The notes under the pieces are model-generated. The model made no database searches. It worked only from the letters and a program-made list of their open reading frames with translations, and was not told where the DNA came from. Of a stretch of 26,755 nucleotides of DNA, positions 1 through 7,445 are shown piece by piece (position 1 is the stretch's first letter; every line of letters starts with the position of its first letter). The stretch lies in contig JAQTNV010000047.1 in assembly GCA_028713675.1 (NCBI GenBank), forward strand, positions 1 to 26,755, read 5' to 3'. The stretch comes from a bacterium. Lineage in GTDB: Bacteria; Desulfobacterota; JAPLJL01. The position numbers were made by a program, and so were the translations under genes.

Positions 1-512
1 AGAAAGTCCCCGTCACCGGGCTCGGGTATCACGAGCAGGGTCGGGGCAATACCATCCTCGGCCGGCTCTTCGAGCGCTGGTACTGGCTCAAATTCTGGCT
101 GGACGAATTCACCTTTATCAGCCCCTCCGGGATCATGTCCCCCGATCTCGCCGGAGTCCAGCTGTTTTTCGCCCTCCTGTCCCGCGGACGGGAAAAGCTC
201 GTCGATTTGATGAATGTCAGCGTCGACGCAAGCCTCATCAAGGAATCCGACTGGAAGACCGAACCGATCACCAAGTCCCCCTATCCGGGAAAAATGCAGT
301 TCGAATTCGAACAGAACGGGGTCAGCGTCCGGGGTTCGCTGAAATCCGGGCCGATGGTGGAGGCCTTTTCCTTTTTCTACCCCCGTTACCCTACCCCCAA
401 ACCCACAGCCTATCTCCGCTTCTGGTCCGAGCTGGAGCTCAACATCGATATCAACGGCGAAAAAATCCGGAGAGTCGGATCGGGGATGCAGGAGGTCATG
501 AATGCGGGATGA
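1..512 (+). CDS. CrtC/AttH-like lipocalin-domain protein, C-terminal part (5' end outside window)
   Basis: The reading frame is open from base 3 of the window to the TGA at 510-512, so the gene starts upstream and only about 169 C-terminal residues are seen. The fragment begins with GLGYHEQGRGN and then an aromatic stretch (ERWYWLKFWLDEF). This resembles the GxGYHDHNWG...WYW signature of the hydroxyneurosporene-synthase (CrtC)/AttH lipocalin-like family. Members include carotenoid 1,2-hydratases and many uncharacterised proteins. There is no carotenoid gene nearby, so a pigment role is not supported and the substrate is unknown. The end overlaps the next start by 11 bases, and the ribosome-binding site of that gene (GGAGG at 491-495) lies inside this one, which suggests translational coupling. 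The coding call is secure; the family call is moderate because it rests on one motif region. Confidence 0.65.
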   Translation, partial: KVPVTGLGYHEQGRGNTILGRLFERWYWLKFWLDEFTFISPSGIMSPDLAGVQLFFALLSRGREKLVDLMNVSVDASLIKESDWKTEPITKSPYPGKMQFEFEQNGVSVRGSLKSGPMVEAFSFFYPRYPTPKPTAYLRFWSELELNIDINGEKIRRVGSGMQEVMNAG

Positions 513-954
513 CGGATTGAACAGTTCCGGTTCCGGTTCCGCTCCCGACCGCCTGGAACTGATCCGGGCCGCGGTGAATGCCTCGCCCTTCTACCAGCAC
601 CTGGGAATGCGGGTGGAAAACTGCGGGGACGGCCGCTCTCTCTTTGTCATGGAAGCCCGGGAAACCGTCACCAACATCTACGGCTCCCTCCACGGCGGGA
701 GCCTGGCTTCCCTGATCGATTCGGCCTGCGGCCTGGCCTTGGCCAGCCGGCTGGAGCCGACCGAGCTGGCGGTGACGGTTGACCTGAACATCAAGTATCT
801 CCGGCCCGCCTTTCCAGGCCGTCTTTCCGCGACCGGCCTGGTGATCTACCGGGGAAAAGTCGTCGGGGTGGAAGAGGCGGAAATCCACCAGGAAAACGGC
901 GAGTTGCTGGCCAAGGGAACCGCCGTTCACGTTATTTCCAGGAGAGCATCATGA
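502..954 (+). CDS. PaaI-family hotdog-fold acyl-CoA thioesterase
   Basis: This 150-residue protein has the length and core of a single hotdog-fold thioesterase of the PaaI/YdiI type. The fold's signature is visible as GSLHGGSLASLID, with the HGG motif at residues 64-66 and the acidic residue D73 on the following helix. After it comes the strand TVDLNIKYLRPA. Such enzymes hydrolyse small or aromatic acyl-CoA thioesters in the cytoplasm; the substrate cannot be predicted here. The ATG at 502 is preceded by GGAGG at a 6-base spacing, inside the upstream gene. The stop overlaps the next start as ATGA (951-954), so three genes are probably co-translated. The family call is firm; the substrate is unknown. 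Confidence 0.88.
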   Translation: MRDDGLNSSGSGSAPDRLELIRAAVNASPFYQHLGMRVENCGDGRSLFVMEARETVTNIYGSLHGGSLASLIDSACGLALASRLEPTELAVTVDLNIKYLRPAFPGRLSATGLVIYRGKVVGVEEAEIHQENGELLAKGTAVHVISRRAS

Positions 955-1658
955 CCGATCGGCCCACCAAGGTTCTTTTAGTCGACGATGTCCGGCTCTT
1001 TCTCGAGCTCGAAAAAACCTTTTTCCGCCGGCAGGGTTGCGAGATCTTCACCGCCACGGCCGGACCGGAAGCCCTCGATCTCGCCCGCCGGGAAAAACCG
1101 GACCTGTTGGTCCTGGATCTCTATCTTCCGGAAATGGACGGCCTGGAGGTGCTCAAGCGCATCCGCTCCGACGAGGAGATGAAAAAAATCAAGGTCATCA
1201 TCGTCAGTGTCAGCGGCAAGGAGGAGGACATCCAGGCCTGCAAGCATGCCGGCTGCGACGCCTACCTGACCAAGCCGATCACCCAGAAAATGCTTCTCGA
1301 CACCGCGGCGCAGCTCCTGCGCATTCCCCAGCGGATCGATATCCGCATCTGGGTCGAGATTGAAGTGGAAGGATTCCGGGACGGGGAAAAATTTTACGGT
1401 CAATCCGACAATATCAGCATCGGCGGAATTTACATAAAGTCCGACAAGGATTTTCCGATCAGCACCTCGGTCAACCTGCGCTTCTCCCTGCCCGGCCAGG
1501 AAAGCGTTTTTTCCATCCGCAGTCAGATCCTGAGGACGGAAAAGCTTCCGGTTACGATCGGTAAATTCCGTTACGGCCTCGGTTTCCGTTTCCTGGATTT
1601 AAGCCCGCAGGAATCGCGCCAGATCCAGACTTTCGTCCAGAAGACCATGGAAAAATAG
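951..1658 (+). CDS. Response regulator with receiver (REC) and C-terminal PilZ domain
   Basis: The protein has 235 residues in two domains. Residues 6-122 form a CheY-like receiver with the acidic pair D12/D13, phospho-acceptor D56 (LLVLDLYLPEMDG), S86 in the switch-Thr/Ser position and K108 (LTKPIT). Residues 125-230 form a PilZ domain with the c-di-GMP-binding signatures RxxxR (R128-R132) and NxSxxG (N153-G158, in SDNISIGG). There is no DNA-binding domain. The likely role is to couple phosphorylation by a histidine kinase to c-di-GMP binding, controlling an output such as motility, adhesion or secretion through protein contacts; the partner is not visible. It starts in a 4-base ATGA overlap with the thioesterase gene. 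Its cognate kinase could be encoded elsewhere; the large kinase at 11.5 kb is a distant candidate only. Confidence 0.92.
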   Translation: MTDRPTKVLLVDDVRLFLELEKTFFRRQGCEIFTATAGPEALDLARREKPDLLVLDLYLPEMDGLEVLKRIRSDEEMKKIKVIIVSVSGKEEDIQACKHAGCDAYLTKPITQKMLLDTAAQLLRIPQRIDIRIWVEIEVEGFRDGEKFYGQSDNISIGGIYIKSDKDFPISTSVNLRFSLPGQESVFSIRSQILRTEKLPVTIGKFRYGLGFRFLDLSPQESRQIQTFVQKTMEK

Positions 1659-1796
1659 CCTTGAGTCGCCCGGCCCGGACCCCCTTTCGCAATCTTCCGG
1701 CCCTCCAGGCCAGGAAAACCGCACGAAAAGCCGGCCCGGGCAACCAAGCCATCAAAAAATCAAATCTGTCCGCTCATCCTAGAAAGGGAGGCACGC

Positions 1797-2363
1797 ATGT
1801 TCTCAACGTCCGATTTGCGCAAAGGAAAGAAAGTTAAGCTGGAAGGAGGCCTATACACGGTAATCGATTTCCAGCACGCCCGCACCGCCCAGCGCCGGGC
1901 CAACGTCTGGATGAAACTGAAAAATCTCAAGACCGGGGCCGTCCTGGAGAAAACCGTGAGCGCCGGGGAAACCTTCGACGAACCGGACTTCGAGGAGAAA
2001 ACCCTGCAATACCTCTACAACGACGGGGAAAACTATTTCTTCATGGACGGGAAAAACTTCGAGCAGCTCCAGATCCTGGCGGAAACCCTGGAGGATACCC
2101 GGCGGTTCCTGGTGGAAAATTCCGAATACCGCGTCCTTTTCTTCGAGCAAAATCCCATCTCCCTGGACCTTCCGACCTCGATCTCCCTCAAGGTGGTCAG
2201 CTGCGAACCGGCGGTCAAGGGCGACACCGTCACCAACATCACCAAGGCCTCCATTCTGGAGTCCGGCCTCGAGGTCAAGGTTCCCCTCTTCATCAAGGAA
2301 GGCGACGTGGTCAAGGTCGACACCCGCACCGGGGAATACCTCGAACGGGTCAGCCAGCGCTAG
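1797..2363 (+). CDS. efp: Translation elongation factor P (EF-P)
   Basis: The 188-residue length and three-barrel order match EF-P. The KOW-like domain I starts with STSDLRKGKKVKLEGG. The middle OB domain contains LQYLYNDGENYFFMD. The C-terminal OB domain ends with the EF-P signature region VPLFIKEGDVVKVDTRTGEY. EF-P enters the ribosomal E site and relieves stalling at polyproline. The domain I loop that normally presents a modifiable Lys (KPGKG; Lys34 of E. coli) or Arg reads ARTAQRRA here (residues 28-35). A straight alignment puts Gln32 at the tip, with Arg29, Arg33 and Arg34 nearby. The modification state is therefore unclear, and no modifying enzyme (EpmA/B, EarP or YmfI type) is seen in the window. 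The ATG has GGGAGG at 1786-1791. A terminator follows at 2399-2424. Confidence 0.93.
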   Translation: MFSTSDLRKGKKVKLEGGLYTVIDFQHARTAQRRANVWMKLKNLKTGAVLEKTVSAGETFDEPDFEEKTLQYLYNDGENYFFMDGKNFEQLQILAETLEDTRRFLVENSEYRVLFFEQNPISLDLPTSISLKVVSCEPAVKGDTVTNITKASILESGLEVKVPLFIKEGDVVKVDTRTGEYLERVSQR

Positions 2364-2394
2364 ATCCATCCGCCGCGGATTTTTACCGCCTCGT

Positions 2395-2430
2395 AAAAAA
2401 AGCCCCGGGTTTCCCCGGGGCTTTCGTTTA
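2395..2430. terminator. Bidirectional intrinsic terminator between efp and the DsbA-like gene
   Basis: A perfect 11-bp stem pairs 2399-2409 (AAAGCCCCGGG) with 2414-2424, around a 4-base loop. A run of A precedes it (about 2395-2401) and a T-rich tail follows. It lies between two convergent genes and so can serve both. On the minus strand the A run becomes a U tract of about seven, which makes it strongest for the genes coming from the right. Confidence 0.85.
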
Positions 2431-2452
2431 CACGCCGTAATTTCAGGAATTT

Positions 2453-3160
2453 TTACTTGGCCTTGCCCAGCTCCTCGTCGATCATCTGCTTGAAAACCTC
2501 ATAGGGCTGCGCGCCCACCAGCCGCTTGCCGTTGATGAAGAAGCAGGGAGTGCCGTTGACCCCCAGTTTTATGCTCTCCTGGAGATCCTGGTCAATCTTC
2601 GCCTGATGGCAATTCTCATCCAGACACTTGGTAAATTTCTTCATGTCCAGTTTGAGTTCCTTGGCGTAATTGATCAGGTTCTGCCGATCCACCCGATTCG
2701 GCGCTTGAGAAGAAAAGATTTTGTCATACATTTCCCAGAACTTGCCCTGGTCACCCGCGGACAGGGCCGCTTCGGCGGCCGGCCGGGCGTTCGGGTGGAA
2801 CTGCAGCGGGAAATTCCGGAAGGTTAACCTGATCTTCCCGGAATATTCCTGCATGAGCCGGTCCACGGTCGTCCATCCCCGGGCGCAGAACGGGCACTCA
2901 AAATCGGAAATCTCGAGGATCGTGACCGGGGCATTCGCCGGTCCCCGGCTCGGCAATCCCTCAACGTTAATCTCCACCTTTTCCGGCGGCGGAGGAGGTG
3001 TCGAAGGCTGATTCGGATTCGGCCAATCCCCCCGGCGGGCCATCCCGGGCGGGGTGTCCTTGCTCCCGGACTTTTTCGTCATCTGGCCGAGAAAAAATCC
3101 GCCCACGCCCACCGCGATGATTACCGCCACGATTAGAGCTATTTTCGCGCCTTTTCCCAT
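2453..3160 (-). CDS. Membrane-anchored DsbA-like thiol:disulfide oxidoreductase
   Basis: This 235-residue protein has an N-terminal signal-anchor (about residues 5-26) and a Pro-rich linker (about 48-60). A thioredoxin-fold DsbA-like domain (Thioredoxin_4 type) follows, from about 65 to 230. The active site is CPFC (C89, C92) in ISDFECPFCARG. The cis-proline loop reads GTP at 203-205, followed by FINGKRLVGAQPYEVF, which is typical of periplasmic DsbA/BdbD-like and BamD-type reductase-oxidases. Three extra cysteines (C179, C184, C206) could form a second redox pair. The likely role is making or isomerising disulfides in exported proteins. No DsbB or VKOR partner is seen nearby. The start has an upstream AAAGGAGA ribosome-binding site. 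It is the last gene of the minus-strand run and is followed by the 2399-2424 terminator. Confidence 0.9.
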   Translation of the reverse strand: MGKGAKIALIVAVIIAVGVGGFFLGQMTKKSGSKDTPPGMARRGDWPNPNQPSTPPPPPEKVEINVEGLPSRGPANAPVTILEISDFECPFCARGWTTVDRLMQEYSGKIRLTFRNFPLQFHPNARPAAEAALSAGDQGKFWEMYDKIFSSQAPNRVDRQNLINYAKELKLDMKKFTKCLDENCHQAKIDQDLQESIKLGVNGTPCFFINGKRLVGAQPYEVFKQMIDEELGKAK

Positions 3161-3214
3161 AAACCTGATCTCCTTTCCCGGTATTTCTCTATCATTACCG
3201 GATCAAAAAAAACT

Positions 3215-3751
3215 TCATTCCAACCCTGCATCCTTGATCGCGCTCTTAAAAACCTCCAAATCCTTGGAGGAAAAAAGCACAAATCTGGCTTCCTGAATTT
3301 CCGGGTGGCCCTTCAGGTAATCCGCCACGGTTTTCAGGGCGATCCGGGAAGCCAGCTCGATCGGGTAGCCGTAGGCCCCGGTGCTGATGGAGGGGAAAGC
3401 CAGGGACTTGATCCCCTGGACCGAAGCCACCTCCAGACTCCGGCGGTAGCAGGAAGCCAGGAGTTCGGGTTCGCCGCGGCCGCCGCCCCGGAAAACCGGG
3501 CCCACAGTATGAATCACATATTTGGCCCGTAATTTCCCTCCCGAGGTAATGACCGCGTTCCCGGTCCGGCAACCCCCGATTTTCTTGCATTCCTCGAGGA
3601 TCTGGGGTCCCCCCACCCGGTGGATGGCCCCGTCCACCCCGCCCCCGCCCAGCAGGGTTTCGTTGGCGGCGTTGACAATCGCCTCGGTTTCTTCCTTGAC
3701 AATATCCCCCTGCTTGAGAACCAGCCGGGAGCTTCCCACTTTGAATTCCAC
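3215..3751 (-). CDS. Macro-domain protein (ADP-ribose/O-acetyl-ADP-ribose binding or hydrolase)
   Basis: About 178 residues make a single macro domain of the MacroD/YmdB class. It shows GDI (residues 15-17), AIVNAANETL (24-33) with both Asn residues, the loop GGGGVDGAIH (35-44), and later FPSISTGAYGYP. These residues bind ADP-ribose, and the GGGGVDGAIH loop is that of enzymes that remove ADP-ribose from acidic residues or deacetylate O-acetyl-ADP-ribose. The frame stays open upstream to 4057 but that part overlaps the membrane-protein gene, so I use the GTG at 3751, which gives a normal-length macro domain; its ribosome-binding site is weak. It starts 23 bases after the membrane-protein stop and 54 bases before the DsbA-like gene, suggesting one transcript. 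No ADP-ribosyltransferase is visible nearby. Confidence 0.88.
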   Translation of the reverse strand: MEFKVGSSRLVLKQGDIVKEETEAIVNAANETLLGGGGVDGAIHRVGGPQILEECKKIGGCRTGNAVITSGGKLRAKYVIHTVGPVFRGGGRGEPELLASCYRRSLEVASVQGIKSLAFPSISTGAYGYPIELASRIALKTVADYLKGHPEIQEARFVLFSSKDLEVFKSAIKDAGLE

Positions 3752-3774
3752 TTTATCGTTTCCGATCCCGGGAT

Positions 3775-4329
3775 TCAGGCGACTTTCCGGTTTTCTTTTA
3801 TGAACCGGACAATGCAATAAATCCCGAAAATAACCATCGCCGCCGCGCCCAGGTTCATGGGGAGGGTCACGGGGTTGGGCCCGGAGAGCAGCGCCGCTTT
3901 CCCGGCGCGAAACTCCTCCAGGGTTCCAACTACCTGATAGCGCGAAAAAGTCGCGAACATGATGTAAACATTCAGAGCCACCGCCGCCCCGATCACCAGC
4001 AGGGAGAGGTTTTTCCTCTTCTGCTCCGCCCAGATTCCCCAGATATAACCCAGGCAATAAGGGAAAAAGTAAAGCACGACCACAATGTAAATCAGGCCGG
4101 GAACGGAGGTATGGCTATCTTCCAGGAAATACATCCACATCCAGTCGGGGGCCCGGAGATAGGACCAGATCGCCGTCGCGGTAAAGAGAGCGCACAGGAT
4201 CAGTCCCCGGAAAAACCAGGTCGATTTCAGGAGCTCCCCGCCCCCGGAGAGCTTCTGGGTGTTCAGCCGGGCGAAGATCGCGCCGAAAAGCATCATTGTC
4301 GGAGAATCAATGATAAATGTGGGAATCAC
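3775..4329 (-). CDS. Small multi-pass membrane protein, function unknown
   Basis: Three clear hydrophobic segments are visible: around WFFRGLILCALFTATAIW, around VPGLIYIVVVLYFFPYCLGY and around LSLLVIGAAVALNVYIMF. A fourth lies near the C-terminus (LGAAAMVIFGIYCIV), ending in a basic tail (KENRKVA). A possible additional N-terminal segment (IPTFIIDSPTMMLFGAIF) is the reason I prefer the GTG at 4329 over ATG 4296 or 4293; none has a convincing ribosome-binding site. A more upstream ATG at 4395 lies inside a dispersed repeat and is unlikely. I do not recognise the family. It precedes the macro-domain gene by 23 bases, so the two are probably co-expressed. Confidence 0.7.
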   Translation of the reverse strand: MIPTFIIDSPTMMLFGAIFARLNTQKLSGGGELLKSTWFFRGLILCALFTATAIWSYLRAPDWMWMYFLEDSHTSVPGLIYIVVVLYFFPYCLGYIWGIWAEQKRKNLSLLVIGAAVALNVYIMFATFSRYQVVGTLEEFRAGKAALLSGPNPVTLPMNLGAAAMVIFGIYCIVRFIKENRKVA

Positions 4330-4351
4330 CCCCCTCGGATCACATCGCAAA

Positions 4352-4467
4352 TCCAATAATTTGAAATCTTGACACGGATTTTCACGGATTCTCACAGCCC
4401 CATCGATAAAATATTCAAAATATTTTAGCCGTGCTTATCAGTGTAATCCGTGTCTAATTTTATTGGA
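4352..4467. repeat. MITE-like inverted-repeat element, copy 1
   Basis: The ends are imperfect inverted repeats. TCCAATAA at 4352-4359 pairs with TTATTGGA at 4460-4467, and GACACGGATT at 4371-4380 pairs with AATCCGTGTC at 4445-4454. The centre contains a second palindrome (AAAATATT CAA AATATTTT). There is no coding content. A related element with the same GACACGGATT / AATCCGTGTC ends lies at 9495-9663. The CACGGATT-type word is a known class of bacterial interspersed repeat. It sits immediately upstream of the membrane-protein gene and downstream of dodecin. Confidence 0.7.
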
Positions 4468-4471
4468 CTGG

Positions 4472-4675
4472 TTAGTTCTCCAGGACAAAGTAGATATGAA
4501 CCTTGACCCGATACTCGGAAATTTTCCCGTCCTTGACCTTGGCTTCCTGGGCCATTACTTCCAAGGTCTCAATGTTCCTCAAGGTTTTGGACGCGCGGCC
4601 GAGAGCCGTTTCGATGGCATCATCCCAACTCTTGGTGGAGTGACCAATAACCTCGCTAACCCTGCTGACTGTCAT
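4472..4675 (-). CDS. Dodecin family flavin-binding protein
   Basis: The 67-residue length and sequence match dodecin throughout: SWDDAIETALGRASKTLR, then an EV..Q.A.VKDGKISEYRV strand and a final hydrophobic strand. Dodecins form hollow dodecamers that store or buffer flavins (FMN, riboflavin or lumichrome) or CoA in the cytoplasm. The flavin-stacking Trp is present in KSWDD. The ATG is preceded by a strong AAGGAGG ribosome-binding site about 8 bases upstream. It lies about 130 bases after the nuclease-PDZ gene on the same strand, with no clear terminator between them. Confidence 0.93.
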   Translation of the reverse strand: MTVSRVSEVIGHSTKSWDDAIETALGRASKTLRNIETLEVMAQEAKVKDGKISEYRVKVHIYFVLEN

Positions 4676-4805
4676 TTTTCTACCCTCCTTTTTGATTACG
4701 AAAATATCTTTATGTTCCTGATTTCAACTCTTCAACTTTCCCAGGTTAAAGCCTGGGATCCGCTCCGGGTTGGACTTTCGGCTGAGCTCATACAAATTGC
4801 CTGCC

Positions 4806-5687
4806 CTAAGGAATCGGACTGGTGCGCTGTCGAAGGACCAAACGCAACGGGATCCGCTCGTTTCCGCGAAGAATCACCAGTTCCAATTCTTCACCGGAAG
4901 ACGTGGTAATTTTCTCTAAATCCGCGAGCGAAGTCAATTTCACCCCTCCGGCTTCAATGATAATATCTCCGGTTTTTATCCCCTGCCGGTCCGCGGGTCC
5001 ATCCGCTTCCACGGAGCTGACCAGCAACCCCTGGCCGGGTTGGGCCTGAAATTGCCGGGCCAGCTCCTCCGTCAGCGTCTGCAACCGCACCCCCAGGGAG
5101 GAAAAAACTTTTCCCGGAGTTTCCGGAGGAGGTCCGGGAACCAGGGCTCCGTTCTCCCGGGCGAACAGGGCCGCGGCCACGTAGATCGGAGCCCGGGCCC
5201 GGAGGGCCAGGGCGATGGCGTCGCTGGGACGGCTGTCCAGGTAAATCCGTTCCTTCCCGCGGGTAATCTCCACCCGGGCGAAAAAGGTTTTCCCCTTGAT
5301 CTCGGTGATCACCGCCGAATCGATCCGGCCCTGGATCTGGCCAAGCAGGGTTATAAACAGGTCGTGGGTCATGGGCCGGGGGGGATGCTCATGCTTCATT
5401 TCCAGGAGGATCGCCCGGGCCTCTGACTCCCCGATCCAGATCGGGAGAATCCGCCGGCCGGGAATATCCTCCAGGAAAACCACCGGGCTGCCGTTGGCGG
5501 GATCGGCCCCGATGTTCTTGATTTCAACCCGGACCAGTTTTTCCGGATGACAACTCCGGCAATGCCGGCGGCAGGAAAACAGGGAAAACCCGGCCAGCAG
5601 AATCAGCAGGACCGCCCCGGTTCGGAAAAAAGAAACGCCTCTCTTCCGGGGCAAATCAGGATTCAGGTTGATAATCACTCGTGACAT
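4806..5687 (-). CDS. Bifunctional-nuclease (BFN/DUF151) domain fused to PDZ, probable lipoprotein
   Basis: The 293 residues contain an N-terminal hydrophobic segment (about 22-37) ending in a lipobox-like LFSC with Cys39. A BFN/DUF151 domain follows at about 52-185, with LPIWIGESEARAI, RPMTHDL, TFFARVEI and the hallmark DSRPSDAIALALR (151-163). A PDZ domain lies at about 195-290, with GLLVSSVEADGPADRQGIKTGDIIIEAGG. BFN domains are described as RNase/DNase in plants and bacteria and are mostly cytoplasmic. An exported copy fused to PDZ suggests binding of envelope proteins or peptides instead. Right after the lipobox Cys the sequence reads CRRHCRSCHPE, giving a CxxCH motif (C43-H47). The ribosome-binding site is weak. 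It starts 45 bases after the orphan exported-protein gene. The domain calls are firm; the function is unknown. Confidence 0.9.
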   Translation of the reverse strand: MSRVIINLNPDLPRKRGVSFFRTGAVLLILLAGFSLFSCRRHCRSCHPEKLVRVEIKNIGADPANGSPVVFLEDIPGRRILPIWIGESEARAILLEMKHEHPPRPMTHDLFITLLGQIQGRIDSAVITEIKGKTFFARVEITRGKERIYLDSRPSDAIALALRARAPIYVAAALFARENGALVPGPPPETPGKVFSSLGVRLQTLTEELARQFQAQPGQGLLVSSVEADGPADRQGIKTGDIIIEAGGVKLTSLADLEKITTSSGEELELVILRGNERIPLRLVLRQRTSPIP

Positions 5688-5732
5688 ACGGCTAGGCTTG
5701 AACTTTTGCTGAAATTTTCCGGGCCGGGCCGA

Positions 5733-7445
5733 TCATTCCGCGGGAATAATATTTTCCACCCAGGTCAGGAAAAAACTCGAATAGTAAGCCAGGAGGGCGT
5801 TGATTTCATAAAGATCGGCGGGGTGGAAACCGGTTTCCGCCGCTCCGGTTTCCTGGAGGCCGGGGATCCCGCTCAAATTCACCCAGAAAAGCCGGTTAAA
5901 GGAAGGGTCCGGAAAAGGAAAATACGGGGCCGGGGAGATAATCCCGTCGGCCGGGATCGCGTTCACCCCGGAAAAATTCGGGAAGAGATCGGTCTCGGAA
6001 AAATGCCCGCGGTCGGCAGCCGCTTCCCGGGAGCAGACAAAATCGGACGCGGCGTCCGGATACTCGCAGGCGTCCCATTCCAGAAGAAAACGGTTGGCGG
6101 TCCGGAAAAGCTCGAGCGAGAATTCCCCGCCGGCCAGGAAAACCCGGTTCCGCCCTGTCCCCGTGTTCCAGGCGGGGAGCAGCGACCGGGAAGAAACCGG
6201 TTCCAGGAAATAATGACCCAGTTCCAGTTCCAGATGGTCTCCGGCGACCCCGGTCAATCCCTGCCAGATATCCCGGACCAGTCCGGGTGAAATCCCCAGG
6301 GATTCCCCCGCGCCGGAGAGCAGCATTTCCGCGATCGGGAATATATGCCGGGAAAGGGAAACCCTCTTGGCCGGGGAACCGAAGGACTCGTCAACCGCCT
6401 TGATTCCCTGGACCGCTTCGGGGGTGAGTTTGATTTGCAGCTGGAATGACGCCCCCTGAGGGATCTGCAATTCCGGGAAAATCAGGGGTTCATCCTGGGC
6501 ATATTTCCGGTCGCCGTTATCGTCCCGGTAGTAAACCAGGTGGGAAGGAAAAGTCCCTTCTCTTTTTTCGATCCAATTCAGGGCCGCGAGCAGGTCGCCG
6601 GAGGCCTGGCCGTACCATCGACCGGCCCGGATCATCCGCTCCCTCCCGTCCGGGGTAAAATCAAGAAACTCCGGGTAATTGGAATCCTTGAGGAGATAAA
6701 CCAGCAGGCCGGTCAGGAGGGAAAAATCCGATTTTCCATTGACCAGTTCATCCGAAAGATAGCGGGAGGCGAAATCCTCCAGTCCCAGGTAATCCGCCAG
6801 AAAATTCACCGAGAGCAGCTGTTCCATCCCCCCCAACGCCGAGGAAACCACCGCGTCCAGGACGAGAATATCCCCGAGATCGTAATCCCCGCCCAGATCC
6901 AGGACCTTCTGTTCCCCGTAGTAGACCGGAGCCGAGTCGATCCGGAAACTGAACCTGGGGTCGGCGGCGATCATTTGCAGACGGGCGGAGAGGAGAAGAA
7001 ACCTGGCCCGGTAATTTTCCATGATCTCCCGGACCGCCTCGTAGACCATCTGGTTTCCGGGCTGGTCGGCAGTGGGGAGCAATCCCCCGCGGCCGGATGA
7101 GGCGGTTAGCGTCTGAACCTGCAGAATCTGGTCGGCCAGTCCCAGGAGATCGGACAGAACCAGGCCCAGATTGGCCTGGGAATTAGTGGAATCGTAATCA
7201 TCCAAAATCCGGGAGAAGTGGGCCCGGGCGCCGACATAATCAGCCTGACCGAGACGGGTTTTTCCCTCGTTTAAAAGGGAGGCCACTTCCGACAGGTCGG
7301 TCTGCCCTGCCCGCCCGCAGCCGCTCCCGCTGAAAACCTGGGTTCCGACCAGCAAAAACCCGCAAACGGCGGCAATAATTAACGGCTTCCGACCCATTGG
7401 TTGGCGCATGGGTTCATTATAATCTTTTCGACTTCTCCTTGTCAT
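5733..7445 (-). CDS. Exported TPR-like protein of unknown function (possible lipoprotein)
   Basis: The product has 570 residues if started at the ATG at 7445; ATGs at 7409 and 7397 give MRQPMGRK and MGRK starts closer to the signal sequence. A hydrophobic segment (PLIIAAVCGFLLVGTQVF) is followed by SGSGCGRAG, a weak lipobox around Cys43, so lipidation is possible. Residues about 50-110 look like TPR helices (LLNEGKTRLGQADYVGARAHFSRIL). The rest is acidic and aromatic-rich with no motif I recognise. It ends in a helical stretch (EINALLAYYSSFFLTWVEN). It is the first gene of the minus-strand run and is followed after 45 bases by the BFN-PDZ gene, suggesting a shared envelope role. A long open frame in a GC-rich strand can be spurious, but the signal sequence and gene packing argue that this one is real. 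Confidence 0.8.
   Translation of the reverse strand: MTRRSRKDYNEPMRQPMGRKPLIIAAVCGFLLVGTQVFSGSGCGRAGQTDLSEVASLLNEGKTRLGQADYVGARAHFSRILDDYDSTNSQANLGLVLSDLLGLADQILQVQTLTASSGRGGLLPTADQPGNQMVYEAVREIMENYRARFLLLSARLQMIAADPRFSFRIDSAPVYYGEQKVLDLGGDYDLGDILVLDAVVSSALGGMEQLLSVNFLADYLGLEDFASRYLSDELVNGKSDFSLLTGLLVYLLKDSNYPEFLDFTPDGRERMIRAGRWYGQASGDLLAALNWIEKREGTFPSHLVYYRDDNGDRKYAQDEPLIFPELQIPQGASFQLQIKLTPEAVQGIKAVDESFGSPAKRVSLSRHIFPIAEMLLSGAGESLGISPGLVRDIWQGLTGVAGDHLELELGHYFLEPVSSRSLLPAWNTGTGRNRVFLAGGEFSLELFRTANRFLLEWDACEYPDAASDFVCSREAAADRGHFSETDLFPNFSGVNAIPADGIISPAPYFPFPDPSFNRLFWVNLSGIPGLQETGAAETGFHPADLYEINALLAYYSSFFLTWVENIIPAE

Noticed and set aside
1851-2369. Long open frame antisense to efp (172 codons)
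   Set aside because: A shadow of GC-rich codon use; efp is certain on the other strand.
3752-4057. Upstream extension of the macro-domain frame by about 100 residues
   Set aside because: It overlaps the membrane-protein gene in another frame, has low-complexity Gly/Arg/Pro content and would make the macro protein far longer than usual.
4740-4757. CCCAGG-TTAAAG-CCTGGG hairpin after the BFN-PDZ gene as a terminator
   Set aside because: Only a 6-base stem and no T-run on the minus strand.
4463-4909. 148-codon plus-strand frame over the dodecin and the BFN-PDZ 3' end
   Set aside because: Dodecin on the other strand is unmistakable and this frame has no motif.
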